Shown: positions 8,501 to 19,220 of the stretch, piece by piece
Layout of the letters: the number at the start of each line of letters is the position of its first letter
How positions within the stretch are numbered: position 1 is the first letter of the stretch
Assembly (NCBI GenBank): GCA_019352075.1
Contig: JABBOA010000007.1
Location: 1-33,990 of the forward strand
Direction: 5' to 3'
Length of the DNA: 33,990 bases
Origin: Acidobacteriota bacterium
GTDB lineage: Bacteria; Actinomycetota; Acidimicrobiia; Acidimicrobiales; RAAP-2
The notes under the pieces: model-generated
Databases searched by the model: none
Seen by the model: the letters and a program-made list of their open reading frames with translations, nothing else
Told to the model about the DNA's origin: nothing
Program-made: the position numbers and the translations under genes

Positions 8501-9187
8501 GTGAAGATCGCAATTATCGGAGCAGGCAACATTGGTGGGAATCTGACCCGCCGCCTCACGCACCTGGGACACGAGGTGAGGGTCGCGAATTCCCGGGGAC
8601 CCGAGACCCTCGAGGAACTGACGACATCCACGGGAGCCGTCGGTGTTGACGTCGCGCACGTGGCCGACGGCGCCGAGGTCGTGGTCGTGGCGGTGCCGGA
8701 GAAGGTCGTGCCCCATCTGCCCGATGGCCTTCTCGCCGGGGCCCAGCCCGGGGTGGTCGTCGTAGACACCGGCAACTACTACCCCCAGCAACGTGACGGT
8801 CGGATCGCGGAGATCGAGGAGGGGGTGACCGAGAGCCGTTGGGTCGCCCAACAGATCGGTCATCCGGTTGTCAAGGCCTTCAACGGCATCTACGCCGCGA
8901 ACATCATCGACCGCGCCCGCCCCGAGGGCGATCTCGAGAGAATGGCGTTGCCGGTGGCGGGAGATGACGCGAGGGCCAAGGACGTGGTGATGGCGCTCAT
9001 CAACGAGTTGGGGTTCGACGCCGTCGACGCGGGTACCCTCGATGATTCCTGGCGTCAACAGCCCGGAACGCCGGTGTACGGCGCGACGACCGACGCGAAC
9101 GGCGTGCGCCTCGCGCTCGCCGCCGCGCACCACGTGCGAACCGAGGAGTGGCGCGCGCAGGGGACGGCTCGAGTTTCGCCCGCGTGA
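8501..9187 (+). CDS. NAD(P)-binding oxidoreductase, NADPH-dependent F420 reductase-like
   Basis: GTG start after AAGGAGACGAC; VKIAIIGAGNIGGNLTRRLTHLGHEVRVANSRGPETL. Confidence 0.88.
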   Translation: MKIAIIGAGNIGGNLTRRLTHLGHEVRVANSRGPETLEELTTSTGAVGVDVAHVADGAEVVVVAVPEKVVPHLPDGLLAGAQPGVVVVDTGNYYPQQRDGRIAEIEEGVTESRWVAQQIGHPVVKAFNGIYAANIIDRARPEGDLERMALPVAGDDARAKDVVMALINELGFDAVDAGTLDDSWRQQPGTPVYGATTDANGVRLALAAAHHVRTEEWRAQGTARVSPA

Positions 9188-9249
9188 GGCGACACGTCGG
9201 TCCACGCCGGGCGGGCGAAGGTCAAGGAACGGGTGTGGCCCGTGCGGTT

Positions 9250-10002
9250 CTAGCGGTGAACCACACGCGCGACGAGCAACGCCAGGGCCAATAGGGGTCC
9301 GCCACGGCACAGGGTCTTGAGCGTGTTCTCCAGTGGCGCCAGGATGGTCTCGGCGTCGATGGCGACGCGCGAACCGTCGAGTCGGTACGCCACCCCTTCG
9401 ACTGACGAAGTGCGACGGCGAAGTTCTCGCGCCGGCGTCGAGAGTTGCTGTTGCGCCAGGGTCACCATGGCGCCGTATCCAGCGGCCAGCAGACTCGCCA
9501 CACTGAGGTTGTGGTGTTGCGCGTAGTAGGCGGTCACGATAGGAAAGGCACCCCAACTCACGACGACGACCGTACGGTGGTGCAGGCGCGCCCCGAAGAG
9601 TTCGAGGTTGTAGCCCACGGCCACGACGACCCCGACCACGATGAAGGCGGCGAGCCAACCTCCGACGACGAATACGCCCACGACGCCGAGGGCGACCGCA
9701 CCACCCAGACCAACGATCGCCGCAGCCACGAGTTGCCAGTTCGGCAGGCGTGTACCCAGAGGCCGCCCGTGCAACTCGTCGAGGCAGTGCGCACCGATAC
9801 CCACGGCCAGGAAGAACGCCGCGACGGTGGCGCCCAAACGCGCCAAGTTCACGGGTCCACTGAGGCATGCTCCGAGGGTGACGAGCGAGAGGTGCAAGAG
9901 CGTGTAGGGCGGGTGCAGGACGCTCCACCAGTCTCGCAACGCCCCGCGGCCCAGGAAACGCGGTCGCGCGTAGTAGGCCGGGGGAGAAAGGGCGTCGTCC
10001 AC
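9250..10002 (-). CDS. UbiA-like prenyltransferase family membrane protein
   Basis: Multiple TM segments, GIGAHCLDELHGRPLGTRL and GYNLELFGARLHH; GTG start just after the upstream methyltransferase stop. Confidence 0.65.
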   Translation of the reverse strand: MDDALSPPAYYARPRFLGRGALRDWWSVLHPPYTLLHLSLVTLGACLSGPVNLARLGATVAAFFLAVGIGAHCLDELHGRPLGTRLPNWQLVAAAIVGLGGAVALGVVGVFVVGGWLAAFIVVGVVVAVGYNLELFGARLHHRTVVVVSWGAFPIVTAYYAQHHNLSVASLLAAGYGAMVTLAQQQLSTPARELRRRTSSVEGVAYRLDGSRVAIDAETILAPLENTLKTLCRGGPLLALALLVARVVHR

Positions 10003-10004
10003 CG

Positions 10005-10754
10005 CTAGTCCCGACGGTAGCCCGAGATCACGACGCCCCCGCCGAGACTCATCCGTCGAACCTCCACGTGTTCGATGCCGGCGTGACGCCACGCCTCGCG
10101 CGTCCACTCGAGGGAGTAGCGACGGTAGTGCTGGGAGATGGAGGGTCCCAGGAATCGACCCACGCCCCACCACGCCCTCCCTCCCGTCAAGAAACCGCCG
10201 ACGGGTAAGAGTAGACGCGTGTACAGCCACCACGACCCGCGCCACCACCACCGCCGTGGCACCGCGAATTCGAGCGACGAGATCGCCCCACCCGGCTTGA
10301 CCACTCGCGCGATCTCGCGAATCGTGGCCGCCGGGTCATCGACGTAGCGCAGCAGGTAGGTGAAGGTCAACGCATCGAAAGTGGCATCGGCGAAAGGCAA
10401 CTGTTCCGCTCGTGCGCGCACGAAGTTGACGCGCGGACCCCACGATCCGCGATTGAGGAGATGACGTCCTCGCCTCAGCATCGGCTCGCTGAGATCGACC
10501 CCCACGATCCGCGCGCGCGTCGTGACGGCCAGCCTCTTCGTGACGGCACCGGTGCCGCAGGCGACGTCGAGGACGAGTTGCGGCTCCACGCCCACCACCC
10601 GCTGGACCATGGCCGAACGCCAGCGACGATCCTGACCGAGGGAGAGCACGGTGGCCAGGGCGTTGTAGCGGACCGGTAGGGGAGCGAAGAGTTCTTGGGA
10701 GAACTCATTGGGGGCTCGACGTGACGATTGGCCCCCGTGGCGCACTACTCGCAT
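10005..10754 (-). CDS. Class I SAM-dependent methyltransferase, UbiE/MenG-like
   Basis: LVLDVACGTGAVTKRLA, RAEQLPFADATFDALTFTYLLRYVDDP, VVKPGG motifs. Confidence 0.88.
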   Translation of the reverse strand: MRVVRHGGQSSRRAPNEFSQELFAPLPVRYNALATVLSLGQDRRWRSAMVQRVVGVEPQLVLDVACGTGAVTKRLAVTTRARIVGVDLSEPMLRRGRHLLNRGSWGPRVNFVRARAEQLPFADATFDALTFTYLLRYVDDPAATIREIARVVKPGGAISSLEFAVPRRWWWRGSWWLYTRLLLPVGGFLTGGRAWWGVGRFLGPSISQHYRRYSLEWTREAWRHAGIEHVEVRRMSLGGGVVISGYRRD

Positions 10755-11492
10755 CGACCCTCCGCAACTTTGCGCCTGGTGGTACCCACATTCACTCCTC
10801 TCGCTCACGGAGCCTAGGGCCGACGCGACGACTCTGGCGCCATCGACGACCCGCATCGCCAAAGACGGTTTAGCGGCCAGAGTCGCCTGACGTGACGCGC
10901 TGGAGGAATCATCGCGTGCCGACTTGCGCCGAAGTGCGTCTCGATGCGCCGGTCGAGCGGGGGGCGGATCGACGGGCACATCAAGGCGCGCGACGGATGA
11001 GCAGCACGTGAACGACGTGAGACTGGTGGTGAGACGAGGGCCGAGAGGTGGTTCGCTCATAGCGGTCCATGTCCGAGGTATCACCCCGCGCCCGACCAGG
11101 GCAAGGCACCGCTGAAGGACCGAGCGACGAGTCCACTTCGTCAGTTGCGGACGCCCACGAAGTCCTCGGGCCAGACCCCCGGCGCTCACGTCCTGCATGG
11201 TTGAGCGATCGCGCGACGGCCGAATGACGCAAGTCGCGCCCCACGACACCAACGTCCTCGGCCAGTGGCGCGACCCAGCTCGGCTGACCTCACGCGTGCG
11301 CGCAGTGGCGATGAACGGTGCCGAGTTTGTGACCTCTCGCGGGGTTGATGAGGAGGTGCCAGCATCCCGACTACACCGCTCGGCAATGTCAGGCTCGGAC
11401 TTAGTACCCTACGGCGTCGATAACGACGTGCACCGTTCGTAGGACAATCGAGTAGAGCGCAAATTCGAATGCGTTGTGATCAAGGAGGCAGT

Positions 11493-13046
11493 ATGTCCTT
11501 ACTTAACTCCCGTTCCTCGTCACGAGACGAGATTCCCACTGAGGCCCTCTCCGAGCGAGGACAGCAGAAGGCCCATGTCCTCGGGCTGAGTTCAGCCACG
11601 GCGCTGGTGATCGGCAGCATTGTGGGCACCGGAGTCTTCACGATGCCCGCCGTCCTCGCGGGTGCGGGCACCATGGGCATCGCCGTTCTGGCGGTGATCG
11701 CGGTGGGCGCCATGTTGCTGGCCGTCTTGTTCGGGCAACTCACCAAGCGCGTCCCCAACAGCGACGGTGGGGTCTACGCGTACACCCGACACGAATTCGG
11801 CGACTTCGCCGGGTACCTCGTCGGATGGTGCTACTGGATCCAATCCTGGGCGGGCAACGCCGCGATCGTCTCGTCGTGGGTCTTCTACGTCAACGCCCTG
11901 TTCAAGTCGTCGAACCCGAGTGGTCTGCAGAACTGGAGCATCGCCATGGTGGGTCTGTGGATTCCCGCCGTCATCAACCTCTCCGGAGTGCGACACATGG
12001 CCTGGTTCCAGAACATCACGGTCGTCTTGAAGTTCCTGCCGTTGCTCTTCGTGGGGGTCGTCGGTTGGTTCTTCGTCGCGAAGGCGAACTTCGGCCCGTT
12101 CAACGCCTCGGGTGGCAGCCTCTATAACGGCATCGGCATCGCGGCGGGCGTCGCGCTCTTCTCCTTCATCGGTGTGGAGGCGGCGGCCATCACGGCCAAG
12201 CGGGTCAGGGACCCGCGCACCAACGTCCTGCGGGCGTCAGTGATTGGCACCGTCGCCAGCGCCGGACTGTACGTGCTGGTCACTGCGGCCGTCATGGGTC
12301 TGGTGAATCACAACACCCTGGTGAACACCGGATCGCCCTTCGTCAACGCCTTCGAAGCGATGTTCCCCAACAGTGCGTGGGCGGGGCAGTTCGTGGCGGG
12401 GGTGGCGGTCGTCTCGGGTCTGGGAGCGCTGATCGCCTGGACGTTGATCGTCTCGGAGACCTCGCGCGCGATCGCCCAGGACGACCTGTTCCCGCGACCG
12501 TTCGCGTGGTCCGATAAGCGCGGCACGGCGTGGTTCGGCATCCTGGTCGGCACCGCGTTACCGTCGCTGCTGATGCTCTGGCGCTATTCAATGAGCTCGG
12601 GTCTCACGGTCTTCACGTACCTGGTGAACCTCAGCGTCGTCACGGTCGCCATCCCGTACTTCTTCTCCTCGATCGCCCAGTTGACGTTCCTGGTGTCCAA
12701 GCGTCGACACGTGCAGGGTTGGCAGTTGGCCCGCGACCTGTCTGTGGCGGGCGCCAGCGTGCTCTTCTCGATGTGGGTGACCTTCGCCTCGGGCTACCAG
12801 GTCGTGTATCAGGCACTCGTCGTCTTGCTGGCGGGACTGGTTCTCTACGCGTTCTTGAACGCCCGCCGTCAGGGACTGGGCGAAAGCCCGATACCCGTCG
12901 ATCTGCCGGATGAGGTTCCCGTGGCGTGGCACGCCGAAGTATTGGCCCACGATGAGGTCCAGTCCGTAGGACGAGACCCGGTCGCACCAACCGACCGAGG
13001 TCCAGCAGTGACGACGAAGGGTTCAGGCAATGACGTTGCACGTTGA
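11493..13046 (+). CDS. arcD: APC-family amino-acid antiporter (arginine/ornithine type by context)
   Basis: [35 protein letters not shown]; followed by arcA, arcB and arcC. Confidence 0.85.
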   Translation: MSLLNSRSSSRDEIPTEALSERGQQKAHVLGLSSATALVIGSIVGTGVFTMPAVLAGAGTMGIAVLAVIAVGAMLLAVLFGQLTKRVPNSDGGVYAYTRHEFGDFAGYLVGWCYWIQSWAGNAAIVSSWVFYVNALFKSSNPSGLQNWSIAMVGLWIPAVINLSGVRHMAWFQNITVVLKFLPLLFVGVVGWFFVAKANFGPFNASGGSLYNGIGIAAGVALFSFIGVEAAAITAKRVRDPRTNVLRASVIGTVASAGLYVLVTAAVMGLVNHNTLVNTGSPFVNAFEAMFPNSAWAGQFVAGVAVVSGLGALIAWTLIVSETSRAIAQDDLFPRPFAWSDKRGTAWFGILVGTALPSLLMLWRYSMSSGLTVFTYLVNLSVVTVAIPYFFSSIAQLTFLVSKRRHVQGWQLARDLSVAGASVLFSMWVTFASGYQVVYQALVVLLAGLVLYAFLNARRQGLGESPIPVDLPDEVPVAWHAEVLAHDEVQSVGRDPVAPTDRGPAVTTKGSGNDVAR

Positions 13047-14247
13047 TTCCGAAGTAGGTCGACTCACCCAGGCGATTCTTCACCGTCCGGGCCTCGAACT
13101 CTCTCGGCTGACGCCGTCGAACATCGACGGCCTGCTGTTCGACGACGTGTTGTGGGCCAAGAAGGCCCGTGAAGAACACGACGCCTTCGCGCAAGCGTTA
13201 CGCGACAAGGGCGTCCGCGTCCATCTGTTCGGTGAACTGCTCGCCGACGTCGTGTCGCTCGAGGAGGGGCGGTCGTTCGTCCTCGACTCGTTGTGCACCG
13301 ACGACCAGATCGGTCCGTCGCTGGCGGGGCCCGTTCGCCAGCTCTTGGACGACCTCGACGGGGAGAAGTTGGCGGAGTTCCTCGTCGGTGGGATCTTGAA
13401 GGCGGACTTGGCGCCGCTGCGCGCGAAGAGTCTCTCCTGGGAGCAGTTGCGCGCCGATGACTTCGTCTTGGCGCCGCTACCGAACACGCTGTTCCAGCGC
13501 GACAATTCGTGTTGGATCTACGGGGGCGTGACCATCAACCCGATGGCCAAGGCAGCGCGTCGACGTGAGTCACTGCACACCCGGGCCGTCTACCGATTCC
13601 ATCCACTCTTCAAGGACGAGAAGTTCGACCTGCTGCTCGACCTCGAGGGGCTGAACCATTCGGCGACGATTGAAGGAGGGGACGTGCACGTCGTGGGACA
13701 CGGGACGGTGATGATCGGCATGGGCGAGCGCACCACGCCCATCGGAGTGGAGATCCTGACTCGTCGATTGTTCGAAACGGGTCAAGCGTCTCGCGTCATT
13801 GCTATCGAACTGCCCCACAGCCACGCCTTCATGCACCTGGACACGGTGATGACGATGATCGACCGCGCCACCTTCGTGCTCTACCCGTATTTCGACAAGA
13901 ACCTGCGCAGTTGGACGATCGTCCCCGGCGACGCGCCCGACGAGATCGCTCTGTCACCGAACGATGACCTGTGGGCGACCCTGGCCCAGATCCTCGAGGT
14001 CGAACGCGTGACGGTTCTGACCACCGACGAGGACCTCCGCGCCGCCGAGCGCGAGCAGTGGGACGACGGGACGAACTTCCTCGCCGTGGCGCCGGGCGTC
14101 ATCGTGGGCTACGACCGCAATGTGGCGACCAACACGATGCTGCGAAAGAACGGCATCGAGGTCGTCACGATCGAGGGCAGTGAACTGGGTCGAGGACGTG
14201 GCGGACCCCGGTGCATGACCTGTCCGATCGAACGAGTGAGCGCGTGA
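13030..14247 (+). CDS. arcA: Arginine deiminase
   Basis: [21 protein letters not shown]...[12 protein letters not shown]...[21 protein letters not shown]...[16 protein letters not shown]. Confidence 0.96.
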   Translation: MTLHVDSEVGRLTQAILHRPGLELSRLTPSNIDGLLFDDVLWAKKAREEHDAFAQALRDKGVRVHLFGELLADVVSLEEGRSFVLDSLCTDDQIGPSLAGPVRQLLDDLDGEKLAEFLVGGILKADLAPLRAKSLSWEQLRADDFVLAPLPNTLFQRDNSCWIYGGVTINPMAKAARRRESLHTRAVYRFHPLFKDEKFDLLLDLEGLNHSATIEGGDVHVVGHGTVMIGMGERTTPIGVEILTRRLFETGQASRVIAIELPHSHAFMHLDTVMTMIDRATFVLYPYFDKNLRSWTIVPGDAPDEIALSPNDDLWATLAQILEVERVTVLTTDEDLRAAEREQWDDGTNFLAVAPGVIVGYDRNVATNTMLRKNGIEVVTIEGSELGRGRGGPRCMTCPIERVSA

Positions 14248-15266
14248 TGACGCAGTCCGGCGTCGAATCCAGCCTCAAGGGCCGAAGTCTCCTTGAGGAC
14301 GCCGACCTCACCAAGGAGCAGTACGTCGGTCTGCTCGGTCTGAGTGAACGACTGCGCCACGAGAAGAGGTCGGCGACCGAGAGGGAACGTTTGAGGGGCA
14401 AGAACATTGCCCTGATCTTCGAGAAGTCCTCCACGCGTACCAGATCGGCCTTTGAAGTGGCGGCCTACGACCAAGGTGCTCGCGTGACCTACCTCGGGCC
14501 CGGCGAGTCCCAGATGGGCCACAAGGAGACCGTGAGGGACACTGCGCGCGTCCTGGGTCGTATCTATGACGGCATTGAGTTCCGGGGATACGCCCACCGC
14601 GACGTGCAACTGTTGGCCGAGTATTCGAACGTGCCGGTCTGGAACGGCCTCACCGACACCTGGCATCCGACGCAGTTACTGGCCGACATGCTCACCATCA
14701 GAGACCACTGCACCAAGCCGCTTGAAGAAGTGAAACTGGCCTACCTGGGCGACGCCCGCAACAATACGGCGAATTCCCTGCTCTGCGCGGGCGCGCTGCT
14801 GGGCCTGGACGTGCGGATGGGCGCTCCCACCCACTTACAACCCGCGAAGGAGATCGAGATGATCGCGCGGGACCTGGCGAGGTCCTCCGGCGCGGCGATT
14901 GCGATCACGACGAACGTGCAGGAGGCCGTCGCGGCAGCCGACTTCATCTACACCGACGTCTGGGTGTCGATGGGCGAGCCGACCGAGTCCTGGTCCGAAC
15001 GGATCGACGCCCTGCGTCCGTACCAGGTGAATTCGGACGTGATGCAGGCGTCGGGCAATCCTGATGTTCGATTCATGCACTGTCTCCCGGCGCTGCACAA
15101 CACCGACACGGACGTCGGCGCCCAACTCCATGAGCAGTACGGCCTGGACGCCCTCGAGGTGACCGATGAGGTCTTCGAGTCCGCGGCGTCGATCGTATTT
15201 GACCAGGCGGAGAACCGCCTCCACACGATCAAGGCCCTCCTGGTCGCGACCTTGACGGGAGTTTGA
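14247..15266 (+). CDS. arcB: Ornithine carbamoyltransferase
   Basis: [20 protein letters not shown]...[20 protein letters not shown]...[14 protein letters not shown] overlap with arcA. Confidence 0.96.
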   Translation: MTQSGVESSLKGRSLLEDADLTKEQYVGLLGLSERLRHEKRSATERERLRGKNIALIFEKSSTRTRSAFEVAAYDQGARVTYLGPGESQMGHKETVRDTARVLGRIYDGIEFRGYAHRDVQLLAEYSNVPVWNGLTDTWHPTQLLADMLTIRDHCTKPLEEVKLAYLGDARNNTANSLLCAGALLGLDVRMGAPTHLQPAKEIEMIARDLARSSGAAIAITTNVQEAVAAADFIYTDVWVSMGEPTESWSERIDALRPYQVNSDVMQASGNPDVRFMHCLPALHNTDTDVGAQLHEQYGLDALEVTDEVFESAASIVFDQAENRLHTIKALLVATLTGV

Positions 15267-15267
15267 G

Positions 15268-16167
15268 ATTCTTATCGTTGCGGCACTCGGTGGAAACGCT
15301 CTCCTGCAGAGGGGCGAGCAACCCTCGGCGCAAATCCAACAGCACCACGTCACCGACGCGGTCCAGCAACTCGCCCGCATCTGCGAGGGCAACGAGGTCA
15401 TCGTCACCCACGGCAACGGCCCCCAAGTGGGAATGCTGGCGCTCGAGAGCGCCAATGATCCCGTCCTCAGCCAGCCCTTCCCCTTCGACGTCCTGGGCGC
15501 ACAGACCCAGGGCATGATCGGCTACTGGCTGGTCCAGGCCCTGGGCAACGTCCTGCAGCGTCGGGTCGTCGCGTTGCTGACGCAGACGGTGGTCGACGGC
15601 GACGACCCGGCCTTCCACGACCCCACCAAGTTCGTGGGTCGCGGCTACTCGCGCGATGAGGCCATTCGCGTGGACGGTGGTACGTGGATCATCAAGAGGG
15701 ACGGCGATCGCTGGCGTCGGGTCGTGGCGTCCCCCGAACCCGTGGATATTGTCGAGATCGCCACCGTGAAGGACCTCGTCGAAGCCGGCACCATCGTCGT
15801 GTGCGCCGGCGGAGGCGGCATTCCGGTCGTGCGCAACGCGACGGGGAGCCTCGAGGGAGTGGAAGCGGTCATCGACAAGGACCTGGCCGCTTCGTTGCTG
15901 GCCCGCGCGGTCGGCGCTGACGCCCTGTTGCTGCTCACTGACGTCCCGGCCGTCTTCGGAGACTATGGGCTGGCGACCCAGTACCCGTTGCGCCAGGTCA
16001 CCGTCGCTCAACTGCGCTCGATGAACTTCGCCGCTGGATCGATGGGCCCCAAGGTGGAGGCCGTGTGTCGCTTCGTCGAGGTCACCGGCCGCCACGGGTC
16101 CATCGGCACCTTCGACGATGCGCCGGGGCTTCTGCGCGGCACCGCGGGCACGACCGTCGTCGCGTGA
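15268..16167 (+). CDS. arcC: Carbamate kinase (apparent ATT start)
   Basis: ILIVAALGGNALLQRGEQPS...EGNEVIVTHGNGPQVGML; in-frame TGA at 15253-15255 and no ATG/GTG/TTG before the conserved N-terminus. Confidence 0.92.
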   Translation: MLIVAALGGNALLQRGEQPSAQIQQHHVTDAVQQLARICEGNEVIVTHGNGPQVGMLALESANDPVLSQPFPFDVLGAQTQGMIGYWLVQALGNVLQRRVVALLTQTVVDGDDPAFHDPTKFVGRGYSRDEAIRVDGGTWIIKRDGDRWRRVVASPEPVDIVEIATVKDLVEAGTIVVCAGGGGIPVVRNATGSLEGVEAVIDKDLAASLLARAVGADALLLLTDVPAVFGDYGLATQYPLRQVTVAQLRSMNFAAGSMGPKVEAVCRFVEVTGRHGSIGTFDDAPGLLRGTAGTTVVA

Positions 16168-16389
16168 ACCGCTGACGCGACGGTTCTGCGCGTCGATCGC
16201 GGGTCTCGAGCACGGGGCCGCCAACGCACTCGGGGGACCTCGCGAGTGGCCACGGTGGCTTCTCAGAATCAATCGATGGAGTTGGCGGATCCATGAAGTG
16301 ACTCAAGTCACTGGGGAGTTCGGTGCCACTCGGTCATCATGGGAGGGGGGAATCCGCCCGGGACCGACCAAACGCGCCGAAGGGGATTG

Positions 16390-18789
16390 ATGTTGCTCAG
16401 CCGAGAGGTGTCCGAAAGCGCCGAAGTCAGTGGACTGGGCATGGCCGCCGCTTTGGAGCCCGTCATCGTGGCTAAGGCTCGGCGCGACGCGTCGGGACGG
16501 ATTCGTGACTTCGATTACGTCGAGGTCAGCGACTCCGCCTGTCGGTTCCTCGGCCGCGACCGCCACGAGTTGTTGTCGACGAGCATTCGTGGGGTCTGGG
16601 CGACGCACGTCGCCGATGAGCTGGTGGAGTTCTTGGCCGGCGTCGTCGAATCACACGCGAGTGCCGAACGGCGCGACGTGGCGTTCGTCACACCACTGAT
16701 CGAGACCACTGGTCGATTCCGCATTCGCGCCGCGAGCAGTGGTGAGTTCGTCGGCTTTTCGTTCAACGACTCTGGCGAGGCTCGCGAATTGGCCCAGAGT
16801 TATCGCCTACTGCTCGAGAACTCGTCCGACATCATCCTTCGCACCGACGGCGACGGGCGAATCGAGTGGATCTTCGACACCGTGGCGCTCGTGCTGGGTT
16901 ACAGCGCCGAGGAACTCGTCGGCGAACGATTGGGGGATTTCGCGCACCCTGACGACGCCGCGGCGCGCGGCGAGGCGCGACGCAAATTAGACGCCGACGG
17001 CATCGTGCGCTGCCGTCTGCGCCTCAAGGCCAAGGACGGGGTCTTCCATCACTTCGGTGTCCTGGCCCACCCGCAGTCGACGCCAGCCAACGAGACGAGT
17101 GGGTACATCGCCGGACTGCACCTCATCGATCACGAGGTGGCGGCGGAGCAGGCAGCGGTGCTGGCCGACGAACGCTATCGCTTGATGGCCGAATACGGCA
17201 GCGACGTCATCGCGCTCGAGCGCCGCGGCGCCATCGAATGGGTGTCCCCCTTCGTCGAGCGATTGCTGAACCTGCGAGTGGACGACGTGCTGGGACGCTC
17301 GCTCGCAGAACTGGTGCACCCCGACGACCGGCCCTCGCTGCAGAACTTCGATCGCGACCTGGTCAGAGCGGAGCCCTTGACGCTCACGTTGCGTATGCGC
17401 ACGACGGACACTAGCTACCGTTGGGTCACCGTGCGTTCGCGCGAGGTGGTCGACACCGTTGCGGGCGGAAGGGTCCGCGTGACGTCGTGGCGTGACGCGC
17501 ACGATGACGTCACGGGGCAGCGCGCCTTGATGGCGTCGGAGAGCCGGTTCCGCATGCTCGCCGAGAGCGTGAGCGACGTCGTCTTCGAATGCGCCACGTC
17601 GGGCGTGATCGTGTGGACGTCGCCCTCGGTGAAGGCGGTTCTCGGTTGGTGCGCGGATGACCTGGTGGGCCGCCGGGTCGCGGACCATGTCTACGTCGAC
17701 GACCTGGGGCGCTCGATGCTCGCGCACGGATCGGTGTCGATGGACCCGGGTTCGGACGCGGTCGAGGTCCGCTACCTGACCTCGACGGGCAACGTACGGT
17801 GGATGCTCCAACGGTTGCGCCGCGTGCGCGGCGTGGGCGGCGACGCGGACACCCTGATCGTCGCGCTGCACGACATCGACGAGAAGGTGCGCCAGCGTCA
17901 GCACATCGAGGAGACCCAGTGGCAGTTCCGACTCCTCGCCGAGAACATGACCGACGTGGTCTACCGGGTGAATCTGGAAGGTCAGTTGACGTGGGTGTCG
18001 CCTTCGGCGACGGCCCAGTTGGGATGGCTCCCCGACGACCTCGTGGGACACAGCGTGCTGGATTTGATGTTCGTAGAGGATCGTGCCCGGGTGCTCGCGT
18101 GGCGTCGACTGCTGCACCTCGGCGAGGTCCTCGACGAGATGACCATACGAGTGCGTCAATCCTCGGACGACTTCGTCTGGATGAAGGTGCACGCCCGACC
18201 CGTGCACGGCGAGGGAGGTCAGGTCAACGGGGTCGTGGCGGCACTGAGGAACTGCGAGGCCGAAGTGGTCACGGCGCGCGCACTACGGACCATCTCGGCG
18301 GGTACGCGCGTGTTGATCCGCGTGCGCACCGCCCAGGAGCTCCTTTACCAGATGTGTCAAGTCGCCGTCCAGGAGGGCGGCTACCTCCTGGCGTGGTACG
18401 GCCAGAAGATGGATGACGAGCGCTCGACGCTGAAGGTGCGTGCCGCGAGCGTCGGTCACGAGTCGTACCTCGAGGGGCTCGAGGTGCGCTGGAAGGACGA
18501 CTCGCTGGGCGACGGGCCCGCTGGGCGAGCGGTACGGTCGGGCCGGATCTGCACGGTGGCCGACATCGAAAATGATCCGTCGTTCGCCCCGTGGTCACAG
18601 CGCGCTCGCCTCCACGGCTTCCGTTCCACCGCCGCGATTCCGGTGGTGGTGGGGGGGCGCGTCCACGGTAGCTGGCAGGTCTACGCCATGGAACCGCGCG
18701 CCTTCACGCCCGAAGTACTGAGCGTCCTCGAGGATCTGGCGATGGAGATCGGTCTGGGTCTGACGCGTTTGAGCGACGAGGGGGACTGA
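16390..18789 (+). CDS. Multi-PAS (about five) plus C-terminal GAF sensory protein lacking an output domain
   Basis: Repeated [16 protein letters not shown] / [15 protein letters not shown] / [15 protein letters not shown] / [15 protein letters not shown] blocks then a GAF domain to the C terminus. Confidence 0.9.
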   Translation: MLLSREVSESAEVSGLGMAAALEPVIVAKARRDASGRIRDFDYVEVSDSACRFLGRDRHELLSTSIRGVWATHVADELVEFLAGVVESHASAERRDVAFVTPLIETTGRFRIRAASSGEFVGFSFNDSGEARELAQSYRLLLENSSDIILRTDGDGRIEWIFDTVALVLGYSAEELVGERLGDFAHPDDAAARGEARRKLDADGIVRCRLRLKAKDGVFHHFGVLAHPQSTPANETSGYIAGLHLIDHEVAAEQAAVLADERYRLMAEYGSDVIALERRGAIEWVSPFVERLLNLRVDDVLGRSLAELVHPDDRPSLQNFDRDLVRAEPLTLTLRMRTTDTSYRWVTVRSREVVDTVAGGRVRVTSWRDAHDDVTGQRALMASESRFRMLAESVSDVVFECATSGVIVWTSPSVKAVLGWCADDLVGRRVADHVYVDDLGRSMLAHGSVSMDPGSDAVEVRYLTSTGNVRWMLQRLRRVRGVGGDADTLIVALHDIDEKVRQRQHIEETQWQFRLLAENMTDVVYRVNLEGQLTWVSPSATAQLGWLPDDLVGHSVLDLMFVEDRARVLAWRRLLHLGEVLDEMTIRVRQSSDDFVWMKVHARPVHGEGGQVNGVVAALRNCEAEVVTARALRTISAGTRVLIRVRTAQELLYQMCQVAVQEGGYLLAWYGQKMDDERSTLKVRAASVGHESYLEGLEVRWKDDSLGDGPAGRAVRSGRICTVADIENDPSFAPWSQRARLHGFRSTAAIPVVVGGRVHGSWQVYAMEPRAFTPEVLSVLEDLAMEIGLGLTRLSDEGD

Positions 18790-18830
18790 GGACCGCGTCG
18801 TCGGATCGTGAGATCGTCGTGGACCCGCCG

Positions 18831-19220
18831 CTAGTGCGCGCCCGACATGGCCTCGATGGTGGCCACGATGTCGTCCATCGACGCGCCGGGGCCGAAGGTC
18901 GCCGCGACGCCCGCGTCACGCAGGGTGGCCACGTCCTCTTGGGGGATGATGCCGCCCACCACGACGGGGATGGCCGCATCCAGTCCCCGCAGGGCGTCGA
19001 TCACCAGTGGCACCAGGGTCAGGTGCGCCCCCGACAAGATGGAGAGCCCCACCACGTCAACGTCCTCGTCCACGGCCGTGCGCGCCACCGATTCGGGCGT
19101 TTGGAACAGACCGGTGTAGACGACCTCCATCCCCGCATCACGCAGCGATCGTGCGATCACGTTGATGCCGCGATCGTGTCCGTCCAGACCCACCTTGGCG
19201 ACGAGCACGCGCGTGGTCAT
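18831..19220 (-). CDS. Cobalamin-binding subunit of acyl-CoA mutase
   Basis: [40 protein letters not shown] (DxHxxG B12 motif), [10 protein letters not shown]. Confidence 0.95.
   Translation of the reverse strand: MTTRVLVAKVGLDGHDRGINVIARSLRDAGMEVVYTGLFQTPESVARTAVDEDVDVVGLSILSGAHLTLVPLVIDALRGLDAAIPVVVGGIIPQEDVATLRDAGVAATFGPGASMDDIVATIEAMSGAH

Noticed and set aside
8477-9928. 483-aa minus-strand ORF spanning the oxidoreductase and UbiA-like region
   Set aside because: Low-complexity Arg/Gly-rich translation overlapping two better-supported genes; GC-driven open frame.
10755-11492. Possible gene in the gap upstream of arcD
   Set aside because: Short ORFs on both strands lack family resemblance, SD and consistent codon pattern; treated as intergenic.
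15229-16272. 347-aa minus-strand ORF opposite arcC
   Set aside because: Antisense shadow of carbamate kinase.
16987-18207. 406-aa minus-strand ORF inside the PAS gene
   Set aside because: His/Val/Arg-rich antisense frame with no domain; PAS/GAF frame on the plus strand is clear.
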